From the NCBI GenBank assembly GCA_016946835.1, contig JACVTC010000146.1:322501-385000 (forward strand): DNA of 62,500 nucleotides, read 5' to 3'. Shown piece by piece: positions 40,190 to 54,733 of the stretch (the stretch's first letter is position 1; every line of letters begins with the position of its first letter). Below the pieces are notes generated by a model, which saw only the letters and a program-made list of their open reading frames with translations, did not search any database and was not told the origin of the DNA. The DNA is from Neocallimastix lanati (nom. inval.) (Eukaryota > Neocallimastigomycota > Neocallimastigomycetes > Neocallimastigales > Neocallimastigaceae). The translations under genes and the position numbers were made by a program.

Positions 40190-41392
40190 TTAATATACGG
40201 AATTAACAATGTCAAGAAGTTCATTTTCAATTTCGGCATCATGATTTTCAATTCCATCAAGAATGTAAGTGTGACCTCCATGATAGATTCTGTGGTCAAT
40301 GCTAACATTAACAACAGTACGTTCAAGTTGAGCAATCATTGGATCAGATAATCCCATTGGATCAACAGTATCTTCATCACATTCAACAAAGGTGTACTTT
40401 TCAGCTCCAAGGAATTCAATAGACTTATCGCCATATTGTTTTAAAATCTTAACTTGATCATATCCTGATTTACCAACTAAGAGGTGTTCTCTAGCTTCAG
40501 CATAATTAGCAAGGAAAGAAAGACCTGGAATGTTTCCTAATTGTCTTAATTGAGCAATAGCAGCTAAAAGTTCATCACCTTCTTCAATTTCATGACGACC
40601 ATTTAAAGGAATTAAATGTTTGAGATGGAATGGCTTCAAAGTAATTCCATTAACTTCCATTCCAAGAGCAGCCTTAACAGTAGTTAAAGTAGCAAGATGA
40701 GCACCAGCAGAATGACCAATGAGAGTAAATTGACTAGCATCACCACCATAGATAGCAATGTTATTAAGAGTCCATTGAATAGTCTTGTAGATATCTTCAA
40801 CCATATCATCGATATATTCGGTTTCAGGATAAAGTCTATAATTTACAACAACAGAAACGAAACCATTCTTTTGGAAAAATTCACCCATAAATCCTTCCTT
40901 ATCCTTACTACCTATTTATATAATAATAAAATTGATAATAATAATAATAATGATTATATAATTAAATAATAAAATAATTAATAAAACCAATTTATATATA
41001 ATTATTTAATATTAATTATTTTATAATAATAATTTATAAAGATTTTCATTATAATCAAATTCTATACCTTCACACCAACTACCACCATGAACATGCATTA
41101 CAACTGGTTTCTTTTGGATAATAGTAGCTTCATCATAATATACATCTAAATCACTTGCATCAGAATAATTGACAGTTCTATAAATAATAATTATTAATAT
41201 TTATAAATAATAATAAATATAATTATTTATATTATTATTATTAATATTAGTATTTTTTATAAAAAAAAAAATAAATTTGAATAAATTTAATATTTACGCT
41301 TTAACATATTTTGATTCAGTATTTTCAGTAACGTTACCAGCAATTAAGGCAACGAATAAAGCAATTAAATTCAAAAATAATATAGATTTCAT
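40190..41392 (-). CDS. Secreted alpha/beta-hydrolase (esterase), copy 5
   Basis: Exons 41392-41298, 41177-41068 and 40911-40190 (95, 110 and 722 nt), 308 aa. The signal peptide is MKSILFLNLIALFVALIAG. HGGSW, GHSAGAH and HGGHTYI are all intact and all splice sites canonical. From Met77 it differs from copy 4 by one residue (A for S in DELLAAIAQ). Exon 2 shares YSDAS and the AAC start of the junction with copy 4, so copies 4 and 5 are closest to each other. Probably functional; substrate unknown. Confidence 0.93.
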
Positions 41393-43530
41393 TTTTTATT
41401 CTATAATTTTAATTTTATATTAGAAATGTTATTTAGTAAAATTTTTAAAATATAAGAAGAAAAAATAAGACCTTTTATATTTTTTTTTTCTATACTCTTT
41501 AATATTAATTTATTTTTTTAAAGATAATATTTTAAAAATTAATTATTATTAAAAAAATAATAATATTATTATTATTATTAAAAAAATAATAATAATATTA
41601 TTATTATTAAAAAAATTTATCTTTTTATTAAATATTATATATAATATAAATAATACTAAAAAATTTAGATTAAAAATTAAATTAAATTTGAAATATTAAT
41701 AATAATCTTAATAATAAAAAGATAATAAATAAAAATAGAAATACAGAAAAAAAAATTATTTTATTAATTTTTATATAAAATAGTATTAATATTAATATTA
41801 TGTATGTATAAATTTTCATTGAAATATTATTAATATTAATTATTTTAATAATTAATATACCGTTTTTTTTTTTTTTTTTTTATTGCAAAATTAAATCAAT
41901 ATTAATTATTTTAATTTATAAGTTTAAGTAATGCTATATAAAAAAAATGTTTTTTTTTTTTTAAATTTATTCTATTTATTAAATTTACCACAGTTTTTAT
42001 TGCTATAATCATTCTATTATTTCTTATTATATTAAAAAACTTAATTAAAATATAAGATCATTTTTAAATTTTTTGTATTTTTATTTTTTTTATTTTTTAT
42101 TTTAAAAATTTATATATTAAATAATATATAAATTTATATTTATTATATAATTATTAAAAATAATCTAATATTAAATAATTCACATTGTTCATGGATTTAT
42201 TACATTACTTTATATTGATGTGTAAAAAGTAATTTGTTTTCAAAGGAAATCATTGTTCATTATTATTAATATTATTATTATTATTTATTATTATTACTAT
42301 TATTAATATTATTATTATTATTTATTATTAATACTATTATTAATATTATTATTATTATTTATTATTATTACTATTATTAATATTATTATTATTATTTATT
42401 ATTATTACTATTATTAATATTATTATTATTATTTATTATTATTACTATTATTAATATTATTATTACCGTTATTATTATTAATTTTTTTTATTACTTTTAT
42501 TATTATTATTATTGTATAACATAAAATTATACATTATTATTTATTACTTTCTATTGATGTGTAGAATTTTATTTATTTTCCGAAGAAATAATTGTTTATT
42601 ATTATTATTTATTATTATTATTATTTATTATTATTATTTATTATTATTATTTATTATTATTATTTATTATTATTATCAATGATATTATTATTATCATTAT
42701 TGTTATTATTATTATTTATTATTTATTATTTATTATTATTATTATTATTATTATATTACATAAAATTATATTACACTAATAATTATTTTTAAATTTTTTA
42801 AAAATTAAGATTATTTTTTATTATATTAAATAATTTTTATGGTTCGTTTATTAATTTTTTTTATGCTAGTGTGTAACGAATTACAAATTATTTATTTTCC
42901 ATAGTAATCATTGTTTTTATTTCTATGATAATACTAGTAATAATTCTAATATTTTTTGTATTCCATTTTATTATTTTAAAATTATCAGAATCTATGATAT
43001 TGATAGTAACAATTAAATTGGCATAATCAGTGATTGTAATAGAAAATTGAATTTGGAAAGATAAATTTACTATAATTCGTCGTTATTATTTTTAATAAAT
43101 CCATTACCTTCATTTATATATTTACAATCATGCTTAGTTAATTTACCATTATTTATTAAAACAAAATATTATCTGTCAATTAGATAAAAAATATCTTCTA
43201 ATGGATTTAAATATTTGTTTGATAACAATATATTTTTTATAAATATTATAATAATTTAATATCATATTTATATGAATATAAAATAATTTAAAATATTATA
43301 TAAAGTGTGATAAAACAAACAAATTATAAATAATTTTGATGTGTTTAACTTTAATTATCTTAGAATATATATATATATATATATTTTATTTTAATCTATT
43401 ATCTTTTATTTTTTATATTTTAATTTTTTTTTCTTAATTTACAAAGGTTTTAATACATTTTTAAAATAAAATTTATTTTTATTGATTTCTTAATTAAAAA
43501 AAATAAATCTCTCGGATTTTTATATTAAAT
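41393..43530. repeat. Spacer between esterase copies 5 and 6
   Basis: It holds a higher-order ATT array at 42260-42475 (units of about 45 bp, TATTATTATTAATATTATTA-like, repeated five times with small changes) and simple TTA repeats to 42760. Three spaced variants of a TATTGATGTGTA or ATGCTAGTGTGTAA phrase near 42213, 42553 and 42863 are each followed by an AATTTATTTTCC-like stretch. They resemble the promoter-side phrase of the other units. No gene seen. Confidence 0.6.
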
Positions 43531-43869
43531 TTAAATTTTATAATAAATATTTATCATAATTAAATATTTATTTAATAATATCAAGAAGTTCATTTTCAAT
43601 TTCGGTATCATGATTTTCAATACCTTAACAGCTGTTAAAGTAGCGAGATGAACACCAACAAAATGACCAATGAGAGTGAATTGACTTCCATTACCACCAT
43701 AAATAGCAATGATATTAAGAGCCCATTGAAAAGTATGATAAATATCTTCAACCATTTCATCGATATTGTCAGTTTCAGGATAAAGTCTATAATTTTCAAC
43801 AACAGAAACGAAACCATGCTTTTGGAAAAATTCACCCATAAATCCTTCCTTATCCTTACTACCTATTTA

Positions 43870-43930
<61 letters not shown>

Positions 43931-44385
43931 ATAATAGAATAATAAAATAATTAATAAAAATAATTAATAAAAGATACTTAATATTAACTAATTTATTATA
44001 ATTACAATAATTTATAAAGATTTTCATTATAATCAAATTCTAATTATATCTTCACATCAACTACCACCATGAACTTGCATAGCAATTTGTTTTTTTTTTT
44101 TTGTATATCATTAGCTTCATCGAAATATGCCTCTACATCATTTGCTTCAGACTAATTGGTATATTATAAACAAAAATCATTTATATAAATAAATATTAAT
44201 AGTGTATTTAATATTAATAATAAAACAATAATTATCATTATTTTTCTTTTATATTAGATAAAAACTTATTACTTTAATAGCTACGTTTTAATATATTTGG
44301 ATTAAATATTTTCAATTACGTTACCAACAATTAAGGTAACAAATAAAAAAAAAATGAAATTTAAAAATAATAATTATTATTTCAT
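43531..44385 (-). pseudogene. Decayed esterase, copy 6
   Basis: All three exon regions are recognisable. Exon 1 (about 44385-44285) has lost its frame and has an early stop. Exon 2 (about 44155-44048) contains a T-run insertion and a TAG. Exon 3 (about 43863-43565) has lost about 400 bp, running from GHFVGVHLATLTAVK directly into the ENHDTEIENELLDI tail in another frame. The nucleophile motif GHSAG is GHFVG, so the catalytic Ser is gone. It is the oldest or least constrained member at the distal end of the array. Confidence 0.9.
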
Positions 44386-45239
44386 TTTGAATTTTATTAA
44401 TTTAATTATATATTAGAAATATTACTTAACTTATATTTTTAAAAACAAAAAAAAAAAATCTTTTATACTTTTTTTTTCTCTTCTCTTAATTATTGAATTA
44501 TTTATTATAATGTAATATAATACTTTTAAGATTAAATATAAAAGAAAATTGAAAAAAAAAAAAAAAAAAAAATTATTATATTTTATTAAATATTTTCTTT
44601 TTATTGGAAAAATTAGAATTACAATTTCATTTATAATTAATACATTAAATGTTAACCCATTTTTTAATTAATATCTAACTATTATTAATATTAATAATAA
44701 TATTATAATTCTTTAATTATTATTCTAATATCTTATAAATAGAATATGAAAAATAAGGATTAAAATGATTTTTAGTATAATAATAAATTGTAATTAATTA
44801 TATATGCTGTTTGTAAATTTAACTATTAATATTACTACTTCTACTTTTAATAATATTACAAAGTTAATAATATAATACAATAATATATATATATAATAAT
44901 ATAAAGATTATATTTATAATAAGAATAATAATAAGAATAATATGAATAATATGAATATTGTATTTATAATAATAATAATAATATAAAGATTGCATATATA
45001 ATGATAATAATAAGAATAATATAAAAATTGTATTTATAATAATAATAATTATTATTATAATTATATTTATATAATATTATTAAAATTTAAAAAATTTATA
45101 TATATATATTTAAACAATTATTTGAATATAGAGAATTTAATCAATTTATGATTAAAGTATATATCTTTTAAATTCTGTTAATATTATAATATTAATATTC
45201 TTTGTACCATTTTTTAAATTAATACTTTCCTTTTTTTTT
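44386..45239. other. Spacer between esterase relic and second MULE transposase relic
   Basis: A/T-rich, with a degenerate TATATGCTGTTTGTAAATTT phrase near 44801 (compare the 34-bp motif upstream of copies 2-4) and an imperfect repeat of AATAATATAAAGATT/TAAGAATAATATAAAAATTG units at 44895-45060. No gene seen. Confidence 0.55.
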
Positions 45240-46600
45240 TTAATAGAATTTCCATATTTTTGTAATATTTAACTAAAGCTTTGATTTCTTCAGTCCATAT
45301 TAATTATTTTTGTTTTTTATTTTTTAAAATTCCAGCAGTTCTCCTTTCGTAATAAATGTAATATTTGAATTCTTCTTTTTTGCAATTCCGATAATAATTG
45401 AAAAAAAGTTGGGTTTTTTTGCAAATAAATTTTTTAAGTATTTATTAAAAGTTTCTGAAACATTATTTGTAATATGCTCAATATTATCATAATAATTCCA
45501 ATTTTCAGTTACATAGCTAATTAAATAGGTTTTTTCAAAATATTCTAAAAATTCTAAAAATTGAACATAATTATGTTCTTGGCACTCACTTTTTATAGTA
45601 CTATAAATATCATATATATATTCAGGATTAATAAAAGGAAAGTTCGAAATATTATTATAAATATTATAATAAATATATAAATCTTTTACTTTTTCAACTT
45701 TATTACCATATAATTCTTTTTTCTCTAATTTCTAATGCTCTTTTGAAATGCCATATACAATATTTAATATTTGCATTAATAAAAAATTTTTCTTCATCAT
45801 TAAATATAGCTTTTTCAAAATCGCAATAAATTATTTTTGGTATAACTTCAATACTATTATATTTATTAGAATTTTTTTTATTTCTTCAAATAATATTTAA
45901 TAAGTTGTTTGCTTTTTTTTTAATATAGAAAAGGAAGTAGTGTAAAAACAATTTAATTCTGTAACATAGGTTCTCGCTACGAATACTTGATAACTAAATA
46001 TAGGTGTAATATAAAATGTGCCATTCGCAAAAATATGTTTTTTTTTTGAGAAAATAATTCTGCTTAGAATTGAGACTGAAAAACAATTAAATCATTATTT
46101 TTTGAATATCATAAAATTCTCATTAATTTTTTGTTATATAATATTTTGATTCATTGGGAATTTCATCAAATGTTGTTATATCAGGAGGTAGCTGTTTTCT
46201 TCTACTTTTTGTTACTTGGAATTTAATTGAATTATATCCAAGGTGTATAAGACCCATACCTTGAGAAATTTCATCATATTTACGTTTTATATTTACATTA
46301 AAAGGAATTGGACTATTTGAAATTTCATCTTTAATTTTATTTTTTACAATAGATTTAGCTGCTCCAAATTTATTTTCAAGATGATTATGTGAGTCATCAT
46401 ATTCAAAGATTTGATTCTCGTTGTTTAAAATAATGAAATATGGACGTTTATTTTAATGTTTTGTATTCAGTACATTTATTTTTTTTTTGAATTGTCTTTC
46501 CTTTTGGATGAAAGATTAAACTTATAATTTCTGTTTAAAATAATTTGTTCTTTTCCTATATTAGTTTTGCTTATTTCAATTTCTTGATTTTTCTCCTTTT
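45240..46600 (-). pseudogene. Second MULE transposase, heavily decayed
   Basis: Read on the minus strand it follows the 16.0-17.5 kb transposase in order. An N-terminal zinc domain relic (about 46600-46330) is followed by ANGTFY...FSYQVF (about 46030), YCDFEKAIF then NIKYCIWHFKRALE (about 45830-45730), and WNYYDNIEHITNNVSETFN (about 45510-45450). There are many frameshifts and stops. The first catalytic Asp is replaced by Asn (plus-strand ATT at 46023-46025). It is more decayed than the first copy and its terminal inverted repeats are not both found; a TIR-like GGCGAAATGCACCAC stands at 47287-47301. Confidence 0.8.
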
Positions 46601-47241
46601 TTTTTTTTTTTTAATCAAAGTTTCTAATTAGATACTTTAATGATTAATTTTAATAATATATATTTTTAATTAAATATATTTTAAATGAAGATTAATTATC
46701 CAAATCTTATTTTTTAATTCTTTTATATTTTAAATAATTCCTTTTTTTCAGTGTAACTGATAAATATGAAGTATTTATGACATTATTATATTTTTTATTA
46801 TATAAAGTATAAAAATTTTTATATTATAATAATTTTATATTTATTTTTATATTTAATAACTTTTATAATTTTCATCGTTATTATAAAAATATTATTATTG
46901 ATGTTTCTGTAATTATTGCTACAGTTTATATTTATTTATTATTTATTATATATTATTTATTATTAATTTATACTTTTTTACGTTTTTCTAAAGTAGGTAA
47001 ATATTATTTTTATTAATTCATTTATATATATATTTGTAAATAATAATAATTATTATTTTTAATTTTAATAGTCATTATTATTATTAATGACAATTCTTTT
47101 ATAATTATTACTATACTGTTTATTTTATTATCATTATTATTTATTTATTTATTTAAACAGATATTTATATATAAAAAAAAATTTTTTTTTAATATTTAAA
47201 CTTCAAAAATATAAATACATCAATATTAATAATATCTAATT

Positions 47242-47273
<32 letters not shown>

Positions 47274-47302
47274 TAATTTTCAATTTGGCGAAATGCACCA
47301 CT
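46601..47302. other. AT-rich region ending in a MULE/MITE-type end
   Basis: No gene seen. From 47245 to 47301 the sequence (TTATTTATTTATTTAATAA then TTTTCAATTTGGCGAAATGC) is nearly the same as the inner right part of the MITE at 13540-13580, so this is probably the end of a related element, perhaps the one that carried the transposase relic. Confidence 0.55.
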
Positions 47303-47557
47303 AAGGGAGTAGTACGAATTTCTATGGATTAGATTATACTGGCCTCATTTCAAAGGGAAATTACGTATTGGAGAAGCACTCGGAGAAGTAGTACATGAAA
47401 AATTCTCAGCAATAATATGAATGTCAGAGGGTCAATGTTGAAGTACTCCGTAAGATCATCCAGTAGGGACAATTCTACCTTTATAAAAAGAAAGTGTGTG
47501 ACTACCTCAATATTCCCACTGTTGAGGGGGGCTGAAACCAAGGGCGGTACACACCAA

Positions 47558-47600
<43 letters not shown>
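47303..47600 (+). mobile_element. GC-richer orphan fragment with poly(A) tail, probable retro-inserted sequence
   Basis: About 255 bp of clearly higher G+C (47303-47560), then an A-run of about 40 (47562-47600). A plus-strand frame (MNVRGSMLKYSVRSSSRDNS onward) is open through the segment into the A-run, but the upstream part has stops. It has no match among the other repeats here. The A-tail suggests an insertion made by LINE machinery (a LINE end from another family, or a processed pseudogene). Identity unknown. Confidence 0.5.
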
Positions 47601-47603
<3 letters not shown>

Positions 47604-47864
47604 TATATATTATAAAAATTGATATTCTAATTGTTAAAACAATAATTATTACATAATGAAAAGTTTAAATTAAAATTTTTTTTTATATATCTTTTTTTTT
47701 TAAAAAAAAAAAATAATTTATTATTATTATTATTATAATTATTATTTTTCATTTATTATTTCATATTGTACATTTTATTTCATCAAATTATTTATTATTA
47801 TATATTATTTAGTTATTATTATTTATTATTTATTAATAAATACTCTTTATTATTATTATTATTA

Positions 47865-47952
<88 letters not shown>

Positions 47953-48758
47953 TGTATAAGTTGAAATATTAGATCATTTTAAGTTCAATATATACAAATA
48001 ATAATCTTTCATAAGGTTTATAAGAATTATATTTACTATTTATTATATATCACTTGTAAATAAATGATTAATTCATATGTAATAGAAGTAAATTATTAAA
48101 GTTAATTATTGGGAACAGCTGATTCTACCTACTCCAAAATAAAAAATTTTATAAAATTACAGCCACTAATAGAATTTGATTAATTTTTTATAATATGGCT
48201 TGAAAAATATTTATTTAATAAATGATTTTGATCATTATAAAAAATATATTTTTTTTTGAGGCGATAATTTTATCTTCTCTAACCGATTAATAAATGATCA
48301 ATACCGATAAAAATTTTATTTACAAAATTAATACTAGAATATTATTAAAGTTTTTTTTTTTTTTATATTAATATCTTTTTTTTTTTTATTTTTTTTTCGT
48401 TACTTGAAGATATTTAAATTTAGAATAATCTACATATAAATTATAGGTACTCATTATATATTTATTATTATTATTATCATTATTTATTTATTTATTTATA
48501 TTTTTAGAAAGAGCAGACTATTTTTTAATTAAATATATATACTAATAAGAAAAATCAATGAATGAATATTAATGATAGTATTAATAATTGAATAAATAAT
48601 TTAATTTATTTACTATATAGTAATAATAATAATAAAAGCAATAATAATAAATAGTTAGTTAATAATATTTACTTTTTCTTTTTAATATTATAAAATTTTT
48701 AATTTGATTTAAATAAATAAATAAATAAATAATAATACTTTAAACAATAGAAATAAAA
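47601..48758. other. AT-rich region upstream of PEX16 with ATT array
   Basis: An (ATT)n array at about 47846-47953, homopolymers and short A/T palindromes. The last 300 bp would hold the PEX16 promoter, but I see no distinct box beyond A/T-rich sequence. Confidence 0.6.
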
Positions 48759-51307
<2,549 letters not shown>

Positions 51308-52008
51308 ATTAAATTTAAATTTAATATTAACTTATAAGCATGAATCCCACCTTTTTTTTTTATCTTCGTATCTTTTTTTTTTTTTTTTTTTTTTTTTTAT
51401 TATTATTATTATTATTGTTTTAATTTTTGTTAATATTATAATGAAATTTATTTATAAGTAATATTTTTAATAATAATAATATCTATATATTTAATTAATT
51501 TACATTATAATTTTAATAATAGCAATTAGTAAAATTAATAAAATTGAAAAGAAAAAAAAGAAAAAAAAGAAAAAAAGAAAAAAGAAATTATTAATTAGTA
51601 AATTATTTTAAAAAAGTTTTAATAAGTAAATAATTAATTATTAATAAAATAATATTGTTAATATTAATTATTTTATATTATTTAAATAAAACTATTCATT
51701 TGTTTTATTTAAAAAAAAAAAAAAAAAAATCATGATTATGATAATAATGAATAATGATAATAATAATAATAATAATAATAAAATAAAATTGAATAAAATC
51801 TTTAATTATAGAAATATTTAATCAAACTAATAACTAATAAGATAGGGAAAAAATAAAAGAGAAAAATATTAAATTAAAATAAATTAGTAATTCATATAGA
51901 ACAAAATAAAATAAAAATATTATAAACTTTATCTATATTTATAAAATAAAAAAAAAAAAAAAGAAAAAAAGTAAGAAAATATATTAGGCCAAAACACACA
52001 TACACACA

Positions 52009-52046
<38 letters not shown>

Positions 52047-52330
52047 TATTAATAAATTAAAAATTTAAGAATAAAATTAAAATATAAAAAATATATAAAA
52101 AATATATAAAAAATAAAAAAAAAATTTTTTTTTTCATAATAATAATAAAAATCTTTAGTGTTTAAAATATAAAATTATAATAAATAGTTTTAAAAATTTG
52201 TTCATTTATATTTATATAAATATTAAAGAACTGTAAAATCACTTTTATGTTCTATTTATCATTCCATTTTATTATTATAACTATTATTTATTTATTTATA
52301 AAATATATAAAAAAAATTATAAAAATGTAT
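51308..52330. other. PEX16 3' flank and AT-rich spacer
   Basis: A/T sequence with homopolymers (51373-51398, 52012-52044), an AAAAAAGAAAAAAAAG stretch (51550-51590) and a short ACACACATACACACAC-like piece near 51990. No gene seen. An A-run at 52321-52325 acts as minus-strand T5 just downstream of the tRNA and may terminate Pol III. Confidence 0.6.
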
Positions 52331-52422
52331 GCTCCTGGCGGGGGTCGAACCCGCGATCTTCGCGTTGCATAAGAGGTACACCCTTATAAGCACGACGCCT
52401 TAAACCTCTAGGCTACAGGAGC
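52331..52422 (-). tRNA. tRNA-Ile (anticodon UAU) with 19-nt intron
   Basis: Minus strand: acceptor GCTCCTG/CAGGAGC (7 perfect pairs), D-stem GCCT/AGGC, anticodon stem TCGTG/CGCGA, T-arm GCGGG-TTCGACC-CCCGC. The B box GGTTCGACC is intact and no CCA is encoded. The anticodon loop reads C-T-TAT-A, then 19 extra bases (52366-52384), then A; removing the insert after position 37 gives a normal 7-base loop with anticodon UAU at 52388-52386. Position 37/38 is the canonical nuclear tRNA intron site, and tRNA-Ile(UAU) also carries an intron in yeasts. It decodes the AUA codon, which matters in an A/T-rich genome. Confidence 0.95.
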
Positions 52423-52640
52423 TCTTCGAAATTTCAAATTATTTAAACATAGATATAAATAATTCATAATTGAAATATCAAGGTCAAATGTCACAAATAT
52501 TAATGAATTTAAGATTGAAATCTACTAATAAATCAATTAAAATTTAATTTTATTATTGAAAATTTTATTTTAAATTTGATATTTTATTATTAAAAAATAC
52601 GATATTAAATAATTAGGGTTCTAATTTATTAAAGTTAATT
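52423..52640. other. Spacer between tRNA and MULE-like element
   Basis: A/T-rich 5' flank of the tRNA without recognisable features. It ends with AAGTTAATT (52632-52640), the likely left target duplication of the following element. Confidence 0.5.
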
Positions 52641-53256
52641 GAATCTAGTGTATTTTGCAATGTGGCGTATTTTTGTATATGGCTTGTTCTTTTAATAATT
52701 AAATAAATAATTATTAAATAAATAATAAATATTTTTTTTTATATATATAATTTATTAATATTCAATTGTAAAAATAATTTTTTATAAAAAAAAAAAAAAT
52801 ACTACGCCTTGAATTGAAGCATAGACCTTGATGATTGTAAAATTTCCAATCGCCAATGATTACACCCACTAGGGAGGAGTTAATGATTCCGTTCTGATGC
52901 TCGTGGTCAATAGAGATATATGTAGGAACGTTAGGAATGCATCTCCTGGTAGTGTGTAACGACAATTGAGAGCGGCAAAGCTGTTACAGTATGCCAATAA
53001 CTCATCACCTTACAGTTAATTAATACTTGTATGGCCATATGGAAGATGGGTACCCATATGTGCAAGTCTATGTTTTTTTTTTTTTTTTTTTTATAAAAAA
53101 AATAATTTTTTATAATTATTTTTAATAGAATATATTATAATTTCTTTCGAAATAATAATTATTTATATATTTATTTATGATTGTATAGAATATCTTAAAA
53201 ATGTATGGCTTTATTTTAAAAATACTATAAACCACACTATGAAATGCACAATCCCC
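52641..53256. mobile_element. Non-autonomous MULE-like element carrying a SINE insertion
   Basis: The left end is GAATCTAGTGTATTTTGC with AATGTGGCG behind it. The right end on the minus strand is GGGGATTGTGCATTTCATAG with TGTGGTTTA behind it, so the ends are imperfect inverted repeats of the GTGCATTT...GTGG type seen in the other MULE-like elements. The flanks AAGTTAATT (52632-52640) and ATGTTAATT (53257-53265) match 8 of 9 positions, a plausible aged 9-bp duplication. Without the SINE the element is only about 290 bp and codes for nothing. Confidence 0.65.
52788..53097 (+). mobile_element. 5'-truncated SINE copy with poly(T) tail and 18-bp target duplication
   Basis: From 52799 to 53071 it is nearly identical to the SINE body at 13798-14071, starting within it (no tRNA head), and ends in T22. 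AAAAATAATTTTTTATAA is present at 52770-52787 and 53098-53115, a perfect 18-bp duplication typical of LINE-mediated insertion. The plus orientation, with the T-tail at the 3' end, agrees with the first copy. Confidence 0.88.
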
Positions 53257-53265
53257 ATGTTAATT

Positions 53266-54561
53266 TAAATTAATTTAACCCTTGAATAATTAATATAAAT
53301 AATTTAAAGAAAAATAACAACTCTACAAATAATGGAAATATCACATTGAGAAAGCTAAGAGATAAATAACATATATTAATTTCAACTCATTTGGACCACC
53401 AGAACGCTGGATATTGGAATTTAAAGAATTTCAAAAAAATATAAAAATAATTTAATTATTTAAATACTTAAATAATAAATTAATATTTTATAGATAGAAA
53501 AAATCATTAACTTAATTTTATATTACTAATTTTTATAAACAATAATAAAACATTAAATATTTTATAGATAGAAAAAATCATTAACTTAATTTTATATTAC
53601 TAATTTTTATAAACAAAAATAAAACATTAAACTATACAAAATTAATAATTGATAATAATTTATATTATTATAAATGATTTTAATAGTTTAGATAAATTAT
53701 TATAATATTTATTAACAATAGGTTAATTAAATACTTTCTAAAAGATTCTAAAGAATTTTTTATAGTTCTAAAAATTTCTAAAAAGACTTTTAATCAGTTT
53801 TTATACCTTAAATCATTTTATTTTTATTTATTTTTATTATTAAATTACTTTATTATTAAATTGTTTTATTTTATAATTATATAGTTATTTTATTAAAAAA
53901 ATTATTATCAATATTATTTTATTATTTTATTTTATATCATTAATATACTTGTATACATATATTAAGAATTTATTAATTAATTATATTGTTAATAATTATT
54001 TTTAGATTAGTTTAAAAAAGAATTGAAAATCCATTCTGTAAAATCTTTATAAGATTATTAACTTAATTATACTAAACTTTAAATAAAGATTTTAAAAAAA
54101 CATCATTTTAAATATCTTAATTAATTATAAAACTGTGAGGGTAATGAATTATTTTAATTTTAATTAATTGTTATATTTAATAATAAACATCTTGACCTGA
54201 CCATCATAACTCAAACTGAGACCCCCTTTTTTAACATTGAGTCTCTAGCAATGTTTCGAGAGTTACTTTAGCAAATTATTTTTTTAATTAAAATACTTTT
54301 TAATTAAAAAAATAATTTGTTAAACTTTGATAGTATTCAATTAATAATATATTATTTAATAATAGCGATTCAGATATTTTTTTTTTTTTTTTTATATTTA
54401 TATATTTATTTACCAAAAATATTAAAAACATTACGTAAATATAAATATATATATGTATATTTTTAAAATAATTTTTATTTTTTTTTTTTTTAATATTGGA
54501 AAAATAATAATAACAATAGTACTATTATTATTATAATTATTATTATTATTATTACTATTAC

Positions 54562-54633
<72 letters not shown>

Positions 54634-54733
54634 AATAATTGTATAAAATATAACCAATATGTTATCAAAATATTATTATTTATTTTAGTAATAGAAATAA
54701 TACAAAGTGTCGATTTATTTTTTTAGTCAATAA
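53266..54733. repeat. Spacer with 74-bp tandem duplication, long perfect hairpin and ATT array
   Basis: A near-perfect 74-bp direct duplication spans about 53481-53630 (GATAGAAAAAATCATTAACT in each copy). At 54184-54323 lies a stretch with GAGACC and GAGTCTC, followed by a perfect inverted repeat with 22-bp arms and a 5-base loop (54272-54319). An (ATT)n array lies at 54530-54632. No gene seen. Confidence 0.7.
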
